Assembly: GCF_900108245.1 (NCBI RefSeq)
Contig: NZ_FNUY01000006.1
Span: 124,001 to 188,000, forward strand
DNA: 64,000 nucleotides
DNA from: Allobosea lathyri
GTDB taxonomy: Bacteria > Pseudomonadota > Alphaproteobacteria > Rhizobiales > Beijerinckiaceae
Direction: 5' to 3'
Of this stretch, positions 63,260-64,000 are shown piece by piece (positions within the stretch are counted from its first letter, which is position 1; each line of letters opens with the position of its first letter). The translations under genes were made by a program, and so were the position numbers. Under the pieces are notes generated by a model, which had not been told where the DNA came from, did no database searches, and worked only from the letters and a program-made list of their open reading frames with translations.

Positions 63260-64000
63260 TCAGCGTTCGCCGCCCCTGTCGAGATAGTCCTTCACGGTGA
63301 CGACGACCTTGTGGTCGAGCTCGCCGATCGCCTGCTTGTCCTTGCCCTTGTAGGGGATGGTGTGCAGCACGTGCCGGATCGCGTTGAGGCGGGCGCGGAG
63401 CTTGTCATTGGCCCGAACCACCGTCCAGGGCGCCGCAGGCGTCGAGCCTTTCGCCAGCATGTCGTCAAAGGCGTCCGAATAGGCGTCGAAACGCGGCAGC
63501 GCCTCGAAATCGATCGGCGAGAGCTTCCAGCGCTTGAGCGGATCGTGCCAGCGCGCGTGCAGCCGCATCATCTGCATCTCGCGGCCGATGGTGAGGAAGA
63601 TTTTGATCATGCGAATGCCGTCTCGCACCAGCATGCCCTCGAAAGCCGGCACCTCGCGCAGGAAGGCGTCCGCCTGCTCCTCGGTCGCAAAGCCCATCAC
63701 GCGCTCGACGCCGGCGCGGTTGTACCAGGAGCGGTCGAAGAACACGATCTCGCCGGTGGTCGGCATCTCCGCGGCATAGCGCTGGAAGTACCATTGCCCC
63801 TTCTCGGTATCCGAGGGTTTGGGCAGCGCCACGACACGCGCCTGGCGAGGGTTGAGATGCTGGGTGAAGCGGGCGATCGTGCCGCCCTTGCCGGCCCCGT
63901 CGCGCCCCTCGAACAGGATGACGATGCGTTCCCCTTCCTCGCGGGCCCAGCTCAGCAGCTTCTGCAGCTCAATCTGCAGCGGCTCGAGCTCGCGGTTGTA
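63260..64000 (-). CDS. ppk2: Polyphosphate kinase 2 (PPK2), 5' end outside the window
   Basis: The frame runs off the right edge; 246 residues are present. Walker A is FEGRDGAGKGGTIARFTQ, followed by EIVFFDRSWYNRAGVERVMG (Walker B and lid start), the class I PPK2 pattern. These enzymes transfer phosphate between polyphosphate and nucleotides. The ATG at 63832 is internal and not the start. Confidence 0.93.
   Translation of the reverse strand, partial: YNRELEPLQIELQKLLSWAREEGERIVILFEGRDGAGKGGTIARFTQHLNPRQARVVALPKPSDTEKGQWYFQRYAAEMPTTGEIVFFDRSWYNRAGVERVMGFATEEQADAFLREVPAFEGMLVRDGIRMIKIFLTIGREMQMMRLHARWHDPLKRWKLSPIDFEALPRFDAYSDAFDDMLAKGSTPAAPWTVVRANDKLRARLNAIRHVLHTIPYKGKDKQAIGELDHKVVVTVKDYLDRGGER

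Overview
The window is a 64-kb piece of a GC-rich alphaproteobacterial chromosome. Gene content and order (small-type purL, bolA-grxD, argH-lptM-lysA, phaA/phaB/phaR, divergent serC-serA with a leader RNA, a TIGR02302 membrane protein) point to Hyphomicrobiales, and Bosea or a close relative is my best guess. That genus call is inference from family style, not from a marker gene. No rRNA, tRNA, integrase, transposase or CRISPR array was seen.

Layout. 1-6 kb: a partial gene end, a thioesterase, an orphan TadG-like von Willebrand protein, purL, the bolA-grxD iron-sulfur pair, a solitary zeta-toxin-like ATPase and a DUF1272 protein. 6-15 kb: a NodU/CmcH carbamoyltransferase, tlpA divergent from argH-lptM-lysA, then a 901-residue TIGR02302 protein. 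15-22 kb: an exporter, a hydroxyacid dehydrogenase pair, an ABC-F ATPase and the PHA genes (phaB, phaA, phaR); a DUF1737 gene between phaA and phaB is broken by a 114-bp repeat. 22-32 kb: an EAL/degenerate-GGDEF protein, rpmF, mtgA, ispA-like synthase, several small enzymes and purA. 32-43 kb: small enzymes, a MuiA-like protein, a glutamine amidotransferase, a membrane/helical-repeat protein next to a signal-less amidase, then serA and serC.

43.5-45.4 kb is an AT-rich island of foreign look. It holds an anti-phage dCTP deaminase gene with one in-frame TAA near codon 52 and a 69-codon ORF directly behind it. It is followed by a 280-bp tandem duplication built from the 3' end of a small secreted-protein gene plus a palindromic repeat, and then about 1.3 kb of repeat-rich DNA without a convincing gene.

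48.9-59.8 kb is a sugar/sugar-acid catabolic region resembling non-phosphorylative L-fucose breakdown: FucU mutarotase, lactonase-type amidohydrolase, aldo/keto reductase, an ABC sugar importer (binding protein and two permeases, no ATPase), a DapA-family aldolase, a GntR/FCD regulator and a DctPQM TRAP importer. A shared near-palindrome (CTAACATGTTAG-like) lies before the binding-protein gene and before the aldolase, and probably is the GntR operator. The window closes with an aldo/keto reductase, an MFS exporter divergent from a LysR regulator around a perfect palindrome, and the 3' part of a PPK2 polyphosphate kinase gene.

Intergenic space is crowded with at least five families of imperfect palindromes, about 25 copies in all, nearly always between genes and often between convergent ones.
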